Under the pieces are notes generated by a model. It saw nothing but the letters and a program-made list of their open reading frames with translations. It did no database searches and was not told the DNA's origin. A stretch of DNA of 64,000 nucleotides from Hevea brasiliensis. Lineage: Eukaryota > Streptophyta > Magnoliopsida > Malpighiales > Euphorbiaceae. The translations under genes and the position numbers were made by a program. Positions 11,815 to 22,713 of the stretch are shown one piece after another; the first letter of the stretch is position 1; every line of letters starts with the position of its first letter. The stretch lies in NCBI RefSeq assembly GCF_030052815.1, contig NC_079496.1, forward strand, positions 72,157,652 to 72,221,651, written 5' to 3'.

Positions 11815-11871
11815 GTAGTGTATTTAATGGATTATCAGTAGATGGAGTTGGTAATTCATTAGGTATACTAC
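11815..11871 (+). other. Long terminal hairpin upstream of the primer binding site, A 5' LTR
   Basis: Two 20-base arms (11815-11834 and 11852-11871) pair throughout with Watson-Crick or G-U pairs, with a 17-base loop. It ends 39 bases before the LTR end. Equivalent hairpins occur in LTRs of C, G and H and in the 1938-3957 fragment. Confidence 0.7.
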
Positions 11872-11918
11872 AGGATCATGTTATGCCTTACAGAGGGGTA
11901 GGGTGTGACATGTTTTAG

Positions 11919-11930
11919 TGGTATCAGAGC
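11919..11930 (+). other. Primer binding site of element A (tRNA-iMet type)
   Basis: TGGTATCAGAGC, complementary to the 3' end of plant initiator tRNA-Met, eight bases after the LTR end. Confidence 0.92.
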
Positions 11931-11999
11931 TAGTTTTTAAATTTTCTTTTCACCTGCTATTTGAATGTTCTTTCTTCATAGTACAACTGCTCAATATCA

Positions 12000-14900
12000 T
12001 TGTTTGATACATACAGTACATTACATTATAAATATGCACTAACGGGAGGAAATCTCCTTGTGTTATTTGATCCGGGCTCTACCCATTCTTATGTGAGTGC
12101 TAGCATCATTGATTGCATTGCTATTCCATGTACAAAAATGGACTTTGAGGTGCTAGTAACAAGTCCACTAGGACAGGAAGTCAGGGTTAATAGAATGTAT
12201 AGAGATTGTCCTTTGGTGATCCAAGGACACACTTTTCTGTCCGATCTCATTGAAATGCCCTTCAGAGATTATGATATCATCTTGGGCATGGATTGGTTAG
12301 CTAGGCACTATGCCATGATTGACTGTAGGCTGAAGACAGTCACTTTTGGCCTTCCTCAGTACAATGATGTGGTAATACATGGGGAGAGGCAGTTATTGCC
12401 ATCAAACATCATTTCGACTGCACTAGCCAGAAAAATGATCGGAAAGGGGTGTGAAGCCTACTTGGCAGATGTGGTAGACACCCAAGTGGGGAGTTCAGCA
12501 TTGAAGGACATCCCTACAGTACATGACTTTCCAGATGTGTTTCCTGATGAATTGCCAGGATTACCTCCGGAAAGAGAAGTGCAGTTTGAAATTAATGTTA
12601 TACCTGGTGTGGATCCAATCTCCATAACGCCATACAGAATGGCATCAGCAGAGTTGAAGGAGTTGAAGATACAATTGCAAGAACTACTTGAAAAGGGCTT
12701 CATCCGCCCTAGTGTGTCACCTTGGAGAGCACCAGTGTTGTTTGTTAAGAAGAAGGATGGTACTCTCTGCTTATGCATTGAATACCGGCAGTTGAATAAG
12801 GTGACAATAAAGAACAGATATCCATTGCCTCGCATTGATGATTTGTTTGATCAGTTGAAGGGTGCAACTGTATTCTCCAAAATTGATTTGCGATCTGGTT
12901 ATTATCAGTTGAAGGTGCAAGAGCAGAGTATTCCAAAAGCGCTTTGAGTGGTATGGCCACTATGAGTTTCTAGTAATGCCATTCGGGTTAACAAATGCTC
13001 CAGCTGCTTTTATGGATCTGATGAACACTATCTTCAGACCATATCTTGATCAATTTGTGGTGGTGTTTATTGATGACATTTTGATATATTCAAGGAATGC
13101 AGAGGAGCATGACAGACATCTGCGGATTGTACTGCAGACTTTAAGGGAGAAACAGCTATACGCCAAGTTGTCGAAATGTGAATTTTGGCTGAAAGAAATC
13201 TCCTTTTTGGGACATGTTGTGTCAGCTGAAGGGATCAAGGTAGATTCCAGCAAGGTAGAAGCTATCCTTAATTGGAAGCCGCCCAGGAACATCACAGAAA
13301 TTCGTAGTTTTCTGGGTTTAGCTGGATATTACTGTCGGTTTGTGAAGGGATTTTCTATGTTATCTTCTCCACTGACCAAGCTGCTTCGGAAAGATGTAAA
13401 ATTCCAGTGGACTGATAAATGTCAGCAGAGTTTTGATGAGTTGAAGAGGTGTTTAATTGAAGCTCCAGTTCTCACTTTACCTACTCCGGGTAAAGAATAC
13501 ACAGTTTATAGTGATGCTTCTCACAATGGATTAGGCTGTGTACTGATGCAAGATCGGAATGTCATTGCTTATGCATCACGCCAGCTAAAACCGCATGAGA
13601 GGAATTACCCAACACATGACATAGAGTTAGTAGCTATTGTTTTTGCTCTGAAGATCTGGAGACACTATTTGTATGGGGAGAAATGCTACATTTACACAGA
13701 TCACAAGAGCTTGAAGTACTTAGGCACCCAGAAGGAATTAAATTTGAGGCAGAGGAGATGGTTAGAACTCATCAAAGATTATGATTGCTTAATAGACTAT
13801 CAGCCAGGGAAAGCAAATGTGGTGGCTGACACCTTAAGTCGCAAGACTATGGCAAGTCTCAGAGTTTCTCCCTTGTCCATGGTATATGAATTGAAAGCAC
13901 AGCATGCCAGTTTAGAGGTTGATGATGAGGGACAGACAGTAGTTGCATGGCATGTACAGCCAGTGTTGATTGATCAGATCAGAATGGCTGCTCAAAATGA
14001 TGAAAAATATCAGAAGCTACTGAAAGAAGTCCAGCAGGGCAAGAAACCTAAATTTTCTATGAAAGATGATGGTTTATTGCTACATCAGGATAAAATGTGC
14101 ATCCCTAATGATGCTGAATTGAGACAGATCATTATGAAGGAAGCACATGAGTCTCCTTTTGCTATGCACCCTGGTGGAACTAAAATGTACCGAGAAATTT
14201 GAAGAGCATTCTTGGTGGATGGGTATGAAGATAGATATATCTGATTTTGTTTCCAAATGACTATCTTGTCGACAAGTAAAGGCGAACATCAAGTTCGGTG
14301 GTTTGTTACATCCTTTGTCGATGCAGTGGAAATGCGAACGAATAACTATGGATTTTGTTACAGGACTTCCAAGGACACAGATTAGTCATGATGCAGTATG
14401 GGTTATAGTTGACAGATTGACCAAGTCTGCTCACTTTTTGCCAGTTCGGATGGATTATAGCCTGGAAAGATTGGCCAAATTGTACATATATGAGATTGTG
14501 AAATTGCATGGAGTGCCAGTATCAATTGTGTCTGACAGAGATCCTAGGTTTACTTCTAGATTCTGGGGTAGTCTTCAGAGAGCCCTAGGAACTAGATTGA
14601 ACTTCAAAGACAAAGATTCCACCCATAGACGGATGGCGACCGAGAGGGTTATTCAGATATTGGAGGATATGCTACGGGCTTGTGTGATTGAGTTTGAAGG
14701 TAGTTGGGATACACACTTGCCTTTGATTGAGTTTGCTTATAACAACAGTTAGCAATCAAGCATTAGGATGCCTCCATATGAAGCTTTGTATGGCAGAAAG
14801 TGCAGAACTCCCTTATGTTGGGATGAAGTAGGTGAAAGGAAGATGATTGGGCCAGAAATTGTTCATCAGACAGAGGAAAAGATCAGATTGATCAGAGATA

Positions 14901-15391
14901 GACTCAAGGCTGCATCAGACCGTCAGAAGTCCTATGTTGATCTGAAGAGAAGAGATATTGAATATGCAGTGGGTGATAAGGAATTCCTCAAAGTTTCTCC
15001 TTGGAAGAGAATTGTGAGATTTGGCAGAAAGGGGAAACTGAGTCCTCGTTTCATCGGACCATATGAAGTTCTGGAAAGAGTGGGTCCTTTGGCATATCGG
15101 TTGGCATTACCTCCAGAATTAGCAAAGATACACAATGTCTTCCATGTGTCCATGTTAAGGAGGTACAGATCTGACCCATCTCATGTACTATCAGTTGAAG
15201 AGATTGAAGTAAATCCAGACCTCTCATATGAGGAAGAACCCATAAAAATTCTGGCATATGAGGTGAAGTAGCTGAGGAACAAATAGATACACCTGGTTAA
15301 AGTGCTGTGGAACCATCATTCAGGCCAGGAAGCTACTTGGGAACGTGAAGAGGATATGAGGAGACAGCACCCACAGCTATTCAGAGACTAA
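12000..15391 (+). pseudogene. Element A pol pseudogene: protease, RT, RNase H, integrase, chromodomain (gag lost)
   Basis: The reading starts inside the protease because gag was deleted: the 5' leader runs straight into DPGSTHS (Asp codon 12069) with no ATG. Protease [10 protein letters not shown] follows. RT motifs are [20 protein letters not shown] and the active-site FIDD (Asp codons 13072 and 13075). RNase H begins near [10 protein letters not shown] (13510). Integrase core is at about 14340-14760 and a chromodomain at about 15287-15391 (VKVLWNHH, EATWERE). Frame breaks occur near 12942, 14200 and 14615-14640. In-frame stops are at 14750, 15269 and 15284, the last two being CAG to TAG. 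CIDYR is changed to CIEYR. Not functional. Confidence 0.9.
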
Positions 15392-15426
15392 TGCCAGGTA
15401 AAAATTTTGAGACGAAATTTATTTAA

Positions 15427-15446
15427 GGGGGGGGGGGGGGGAGAAT
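15427..15446 (+). other. Polypurine tract of element A with a 15-base G run
   Basis: AA, fifteen Gs and AGAAT lead directly into the TG of the 3' LTR, where the plus-strand primer is expected. The related minus-strand tract at 29711-29735 has only seven Gs. Confidence 0.8.
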
Positions 15447-18400
15447 TGTAACACCCCTAAGTTCGGTAGTGCGTTCTACTGTTCCGGTGACCAGTGTTGT
15501 CCGGACAGCTAGGATGCCTAGAACTACACTTCGATATGAGTGAGGAGACATAAAATAATGAAATACAAGAAAAGAAAACACAAGAAAAACAAATGAAAAA
15601 TAATAGCAAAGAAATGTAACCAAGTTAAGCAAGTCGAGAACCCTAGCGATGGGTGACCGCACCGGGAAGTCACGGCGTGGACCGTTGACTGGCCCTGGAC
15701 TGCGGGGAACCCTGGAAAACATTTTTAGGACTTAAATAAACCCTTATTAAAGAATAAATATCATTAGTAAGATCAAAGAAAAATTAAATAATTAGTACAA
15801 AGAAAAGTGAGAAATCGAAAAACAGACAAAACCCGGTGTTACCGAAAAATCGGGAATGCAACCGAGCAGGCATTATGGTCATTTGACATCCCGAATTGTA
15901 TTTTGACCTAAATTTCCATTAAAAATAAATAATATTACACTTAGAAAATAAAATGAAAAATTAATTTGGTGGTACCTAAAGTAAATAGCCAAAAGTGGAG
16001 TGAAAATGGTGTAAATAACACATTTAACATATTATATGATTAATTGAGTGAGTGGGCCACTAAAGGAATAAAATAAAAACATAATGGGGCAGCTGTAATT
16101 CCATTATACAAGCTGAAACTTCATCTTCTCCAAATGCTCTCAACCATGCCGAAATGAAGGATTAGAAATCCACCATTGCCGTTTTCTCTCAAGCTCATCT
16201 AACCCCTCATTTCACGTCCAATCATTTAGGTTTTTTCATTAAAGATTATCTACACATCATAAGGAAGAGCTTGATACCAAAATCAAGAAGTTTAATCAAG
16301 GTTTAGCAAGCTCCAACCATAGGTAAGTTTACATTTTTGAATGTTGCTTTGTTAAACTTTGTGTACATGTTATGGGTGTGTGCTTTGTGAAGAAAATTTT
16401 CAAGTTTGAAGAGTTCTTGATATATCCAGTTTGGACAGCGATGGAGTTGTGTATTTGATGATTTATTTTACATATATTTGATGAGAAATTATGATGAATA
16501 GGGTGATTTAATGTCCTAGTAGTTAAATTCCATGTATATGTGGTGATTGTACAATGGGGATTGAAGTTGACGAATTATGGACACTTTGGCATGGTGAAGC
16601 TTTGCAGCAGCCTTATGAGTTCATGAAGGTATTGGCAGAATATTGACATTGAGGATTGATGGATATGTATATAGATTGGTTGTGTAAAGTGTATGTAAGA
16701 ATGAGTAATGTTTATGTGTATATGTTATTGTACTTAGACTTTGTAAATTTGAGTTTATTTGGTGTATTGAGGATGTGTGTAATCTGCCCAAAGTGACTTT
16801 AAAGTGAAGAGGTATGTGGTTTTGGTAATGTACCAAAACAGAATTGGTAAGGGAAGTGGACATATAGCAATTAAATGTGTAATGGATACATGTATAAGTA
16901 AGGTAATTAAGGGCAGTATGTATTTTAACCTATAACTTTAAATGTGTAACCTCAATTGGTATGAGAGCAATTGGAGGTGAAACTAGGCACAAAATGTGCC
17001 AACTTTCATTGAGAAAGCATACCAAAATTCTGCTTGCAAGGTGACATGAAAAATGACCAATTTGGATTAAGTGCAAGTGAGGCCTGAAAATTGACCATTT
17101 GCGTAGCAGTTAGTATTTAGGTCATAACTCACTCAAAACAGGTCCAATTGACCTGAAATTTTAACCATGAATAGTTAAGACCCATACCTACAAGTCTTGT
17201 GAAGACACCAAAGCCCAGAAATGACCAGAAGCAAGTCAAAAAGCTTGCACAAGTTCGGGTCCAAAAACTGACCGAACCAAAGTTGACCAAATTGACCTAA
17301 AATTGACCTAATTTGATGCCATTTGACCAGCAATAGTATAATGACCATAACTTGGTCTACTTAACTCAGAATGACCTAAAATTTTGCCCCGCGTTCCATA
17401 AGACATAGATCTACAAGTTTGTAGTTTTAACTGAAACCCGAAAACCGAGGGAACTAGGTTGTCCGGCTAGGTCAAACTAGTATCCCGGAATCCAGCAAGT
17501 TGCAATAAAATGCACTAAACAAGGAAATGAAATTGGCAACATGTACTAACCCTAAAAGACTATCGAATGTGACATATTAGTGACACTAAAACCTAATTTA
17601 CCTAGAACGCATCGAGGGTCAGTATATTAGGTGATTAAGCAAATAATAGCTTTCAGTAAATTACTTATCAAGCATTATCGATAGAGACAGTTTAATTTAG
17701 TACTAAAACACTTCAAATTGTGTTTCTCAGTTAGTAAAGACTCAGGAAAAGGGAAGGAAACAATGAGTCCAGACCAGGAGACAGTCATCAGAGGTTTGTG
17801 CACAACTAGTTTTCAACTGATTTTGCTCTGAATAATATTTCATATGATTAATTGTATGTTATTGTTTTAAATTGTGTTTGTGCACAACAACTATTTCTTT
17901 TGAATTTTTCAATTGAAATGAATTATGACTATTTATATATTATTGTTTTAAATTGTGAAAATGTGTTTGAATGAATATTTATCGCTTGAACAGCACTGTA
18001 AATGGTTTGAAATTGTGAGAAATTGTTTGAATGATATTGATGGATACTTATTGCTTGAAAAGCATTGTAAATGGTTTGAAACTGTGAAAAAATTTATTTA
18101 GTGTGATTTGTGAAAATTGAAGTTAATTATGAATTATGTTGCCATCTTGTGAATGAAATTATGACTTTGGAAATTTTGAGATAAAAGGTGTTTAGTGTTA
18201 TCAGAGCAAAGTAGGGACGGCGATACGTAAAGCCTACGATTCTTGGGAACTCTCACGAGTGAACTCAGGAGCTTGTAGGGATGGCGGTATGTAACGCCTG
18301 CAAGTGCTCTGATAGGTACCACCCAAGGGCTTGCAGGGACGGTGATACGTAACGCCTGCAGGTGCTTTGGTAAGTACCCTTAAATGCTAGCATTGATCGG

Positions 18401-19287
18401 AAAATTGTGTCATGGCCTAAGTTGTGTATGAATTAGCAACACTGTGTTCTTAAATTATTTGACTAAATTGTGTTGTTATGCGATTTGATAATTTGTGAAA
18501 TGGAGTTTAAATTCTTATTGACATTCACTATCTTCTGAATTTAACTATGTTTTGATTACTGAGATTTATTGTGATATTGTGTTAAATTCCTTATGACATT
18601 CATTGTCTTGAATTTAACTATGGTTTTAAGTATCCACTATTTGAATGATTTATGAATTATGATTTAAAGTTGTATTTGGTTAATGTTGTGCACCACTGAG
18701 ACATTGTCTCAGCGATAGCTTTCTTTGCCGCATGAGTGAAGCAGACAGAGCAGAGGCGATGAACTAGGCTGCTAGTATCTCCAGTGAGAGACTACCGGGT
18801 ATAATGAGTATACCAATATTTTGTATTTTGTAATGTAATGTATGTTCACTGTATGTACATATTGTTGTTGGTTTTGAGCAGTTGTAAATAAAAATTATAT
18901 TATATTTCTTTTATCTCAGTCTTTGAAAAATCACTGTGGATTTGAGTTAAGAAATGTGTTGTGTTGAGAAATATGTCGGAGTTGAGATTTGGAAATCTAT
19001 TGAAGTGCTTTTTACAGGTTTTCTGAAGAACTGTTTTATCCAAAATACAGATGGCACTCTGCCAAAATTTTTATAGAAACTCCAAATAATTCAAATGTGT
19101 TAGTTCTATCACTTCAGTTCAAAAAGGTTTTTAACACCTGTAAATTGTGTCACCACTGTAAAAGAAGTAAGAAAAGTTTTTAAAATCCCTTGTAGTGTAT
19201 TTAATGGATTATGAGTAGACGGAGTTGGTAATTCATTAGGTATACTACGGGATCATGTTATGACTTACAGAGAGGTAGGGTGTGACA
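15447..19287 (+). mobile_element. Element A 3' LTR
   Basis: Starts TGTAACACCCCTAAG and ends GAGAGGTAGGGTGTGACA, followed by the duplication ATTAG. It is uninterrupted and serves as the empty-site reference for the insert at 7960-10174. It carries the same features as the 5' LTR: hairpin repeats (about 18212-18364), the three-hairpin module (18696-18814) and the terminal hairpin (arms 19192-19211 and 19229-19248). Confidence 0.93.
18696..18814 (+). other. Conserved three-hairpin module, A 3' LTR
   Basis: First hairpin 18696-18712 (CTGAGAC-ATT-GTCTCAG) and third hairpin 18798-18814 are identical in stem to the 5' LTR. The second hairpin is damaged here: GCGATAGC is kept, but the partner GCTGTCGC is replaced by TTGCCGCATG. 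Confidence 0.6.
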
Positions 19288-20402
19288 ATTAGTGATGAGC
19301 CTAGTGAGTCACACACATACACAAGTAATCACCAAATTAAATATGATTTAATTAATTAATTAAAGAGTTTAATTGATTAATTAAATATATTTGATTTGCA
19401 ATTAGATTGCAAAGTCCCTAGCATAACTTGAAACCAAATCTAGATTATTGGATGTATAGTATAAGTTAAATTTATATTTAAAGTGTTTAAATATGAATTT
19501 AATTAATGAGAAATTAATTAACAAAGATTAATTAATTGATTTATATTTGATATAAATTGATTAGAAGAAGAGAAATAATTATTTTGGGTTGAGAACTCAA
19601 AATTAAGACACAAGGGCATTTTGGTCATTTCACAGTGTGACATGTGGCACCATGAGATGGTGACACATGGCAGTATACATAAACTTGCCAAATGTTTTTT
19701 AATCATGTAAGATGATTAAAATTAGGATTAAATATAAGTTTGACACTTGGCACAATGTGATTGGGTCAATTAAACCTAGAACCAATCAGAGGGTGACATG
19801 TGGCAAGGGTTTTATGTGTTGACCTACCTATATAAGTGTTGTTATGAAAAGAAAACAACACAACCAGTAGCTGATATCCTTGGTGCCGCTACCCAAGAGG
19901 CTTTCCCTTCTCTTCATCTTCTTCTCTCATCTATTCCAAGAGATTAGCAACAATCTCTTGAATTGAAAATACTAGAAATTATTTCTAGTATCCTGTTTAC
20001 ATCTTTACTCTCTTAAAAGGCAAAACTTGATTTTCTAATTAATAGAAAAAGCTTTAGAAGCTGTTCAAGGGCTGCCATAGGTGAACTTGGTGTGGACAAG
20101 CTAGAGGGACAACATCTGGTGTCCTAAAGACGCATTCTAAAGGTACAAATACGCTATAGTGCATCGAGAGGTTAGTGTATTTGTTCTTGATCTAATCTAG
20201 GGTTCTAAAAATTAATCTGATTAATTCTAAAATCTTAAATGGCAAATACAGATCCAAAAAACATATTAAAAGAGTTTTAATATGTTGTTTATCATTGAAA
20301 TCAAATAGATAAAAATAAATCTTGCATGATGCATGTGACCCTAGGTGAAAAATTTTGAATTCAATGATATAAACTTATGTTCCTCATGCTTCCGCTCCTT
20401 CA
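19288..20402 (+). mobile_element. Copia-like LTR D2, right part
   Basis: Continues 5113-5846 after element A, starting with the second ATTAG copy. It contains TATATAAG at 19828-19835, a plausible LTR promoter, and matches the reverse complement of 1-930 up to about 20250. The remainder, ending near CCGCTCCTTCA at 20402, has no counterpart in the window because D1 runs off the edge. No internal coding sequence follows, so this is a truncated solo LTR. Confidence 0.65.
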
Positions 20403-20404
20403 CA

Positions 20405-22713
20405 AACTGCCACTTTTGGCAGACTTTAAATTCGTGAATTAGTGTTTGGTTTCATGAATTTTCTTAATGAATTATGGTGAAGATGAATTGTGGGCAATGT
20501 ATGTGAAGTAATGGTTGTGAGGTATATGTAATAATCAAGTGTTTTCATGTATATATTATGTTAAAATTAACTTTGCAAATTAGGGTTGTATAATATACAT
20601 GGAGCACTTGTATATTCTGCCCAAATGGACATGATTGAGATATGATGAATGGTATAGAAGTATTATGAATGTATATTTGTAGTTTTGAGAGGATGAGAAA
20701 TGTTATTTGGAAGTGTTCTTTATGTGCAGATTGTGTGTTGTGAAGGCAGTAGGTAAATTGAACCATAAGTGACAATTGGTGACCCTAATTGGTATGAGTC
20801 CAATGGGAGGTGAAACTAGACACAATATAAGCCAACTTTCATGTAGAAATGTTGCCAAAATTCTTCCTAGAAACTAACCTTAAAAATGACCTAATCCGGA
20901 ATTGGTAATGTGCAAGCCCAAATTTTTGACCATATGAACAGTAGTCACTAAGATAACCATAACTCACTCAAAACAGGTCCAAATGACCTGAAACTTTTAC
21001 CATGGAAAGCTTAGACATAGAGCTACAATTGTTATGAAGGCACCAAAGCCCTGAAATGGCCAGAACCAAGTCAAATTGCTTGCCCAAGTTAGGGTACCAA
21101 AACTGCCAGAACTGAATTTGACCTAATATTGATCAAATTTTGCACGAAAGATGCAATCTGTCTAGCTTTAGTAAATTGACCATATCTTGGTCTATACAAC
21201 TCAGAATTATCTGAAATTTGTGCTAAAAGTTCAATAAGACATAGACCTACAATTTTTCTTCTTTGACCCAATGCTGAAAACCAAGACTATGTATATCATA
21301 AAACGTAATGACTAATCTAGCACACTAAAACTGAAAATTTGACATTTGCATACAATGAAGCTTTAAAACAATTTGGCAATAAATGCCACCTTGTGAAAAG
21401 GGTAAATTGCACTACGTTGGTAGTATATTGAATTACAAATTGTGGCATGTTGATACTAGAATCAACTTATCCATATTATCTAAAAAGGTCAACATTTTCA
21501 TGGACTTGTGAATTACATGATAACTAGTAAACTCAATAAAATTAAAGAATTAAACAATTAATTTTTAATGTGCCCTAGTTTTTGCCTAATTGACTAGTTT
21601 GGATAGGTTGGCATGCGAATAGGATTCTGACAGCTGTTCTGTAAATGGCTTTATGCCATACTGTATTTTTACGGCATATTATGCCACACTGTGACTTTAA
21701 TAGCCTACGGCTATACGGATTGTGTTATTATACTTGACTTATCGCCAGATTGACTATATGGCTTTTAAGCCCTGCTTGTTTACTGCTTGAGAGACACTTT
21801 GTAGTGATGGTGTGACCCAGGTACTAGGTACCCGGTGCGATATATCTATTTATCGATGCAGTGATTATATAATTTGCAGGCGATTAATTTAAGCATTATT
21901 AAATTCAAATAGCTAAATTCAGTTTATTGACATACACCACCACCAAAATTAGCAAAAAAAAGAAAGGTTAGCAAATAGAAGTAAAAACAGCAACTGCAAA
22001 GAATATCGATGTCATAAATTCATCAACAATTCATTTATTTTATTTTAGCGTATACTTCTTTATATTTGGCAGCACTAAGCAGAATTGCTTAGCGCGTTGC
22101 TTTTACTGCACGTAGGTATTGGAGACACAGCTGGGGAGCCCAGCAGACCTACGATCGGGTGAGACATCAGATCTGCACAGGAGTTCAGAGTCATCTGCAC
22201 TACACTGCATACGTGGTAGGACTTAGGATCTTGTGTAATGACTATCAGTTGTATTTTTACATTTTGTTATGTAATATGTATATCATAAAACTTTAAGCTT
22301 TGTAATAATTTGTACATATTAACTTTATATGGAGAATATCTGGATGTATTTAAGTTATAATGGACTATATTTTGAAACTATTTAAATATTGTAAAAATCA
22401 ATAAACTGTATTGAAATATTGAGACTATGAAATAGTTGAGATTTTGAGAATATTATCATATTGAACTGTTTTTAATAGGTTTAGAAGGATAGTTTGTCTG
22501 AAATATAGACGGCATCTTACCGAATTTTTATTACTATTTTTGAAACACTGATTTTATTAAAGTATGAAAATAGAATCAGTATGTTATGAATATCACATAA
22601 TGACTTCTTAAATCAAATTGAGTTCAGAAAATGAGATAATCACAGACTAGGTGCTCTGGCACGCTGTGTAGCACGCCTTGCTCGACTACACTGTAAACGG
22701 GTGAGGGGTGTTA
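20405..22713 (+). mobile_element. Ty3 LTR fragment F1 (B-related family)
   Basis: The last part of an LTR related to B, with the GGTAC-TAG-GTACC hairpin at 21820-21832, the CTAAGCA-GAAT-TGCTTAG hairpin at 22075-22092 and the end GGGTGAGGGGTGTTA. A second fragment of the same family is at 45678-47315. It runs directly into pol sequence at about 22714, with no primer site, leader or gag, so the junction is a rearrangement. Short minus-strand open frames here have no family resemblance. Confidence 0.65.

Larger units (their letters stand above)
5847..11910 (+). mobile_element. Element A 5' LTR (interrupted by 2.2-kb insertion)
   Basis: Begins TGTAACACCCCTAAG and ends AGGGGTAGGGTGTGACA, followed by the primer binding site. 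It carries, in order, the conserved early block (GCGATGGGTTACCGCACTGG near 6044-6065), palindromic modules near 7345, 7531 and 7750, an inserted LTR (7960-10174), three copies of a hairpin-forming repeat (10834-10985), the three-hairpin module (11319-11436), a conserved block ending CTCTGCC (11630-11690) and the terminal hairpin (11815-11871). Open frames such as the 80-codon one at 7024-7266 recur at the same place in the 3' LTR and are not genes. Confidence 0.92.
5847..19287 (+). mobile_element. Element A: Ty3/gypsy chromovirus, full-length but gag-deleted
   Basis: Complete LTR retrotransposon bounded by TG...CA and a 5-base target duplication (ATTAG). It has a 5' LTR (5847-11910, enlarged by an inserted LTR), a tRNA-Met primer binding site (11919-11930), a broken pol (about 12000-15391), a polypurine tract (15427-15446) and a 3' LTR (15447-19287). 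After removing the insertion, the two LTRs are about 3844 and 3841 bases. In the first 105 bases of the LTRs I count three differences, all transitions. The gag gene is missing through an internal deletion, so the copy cannot have been autonomous since then. It sits inside the copia-like LTR D2. Confidence 0.93.

Noticed and set aside
20545..21271. Minus-strand open frames in LTR fragment F1
   Set aside because: No domain and no conservation in the F2 copy; chance frames in an AT-rich LTR.
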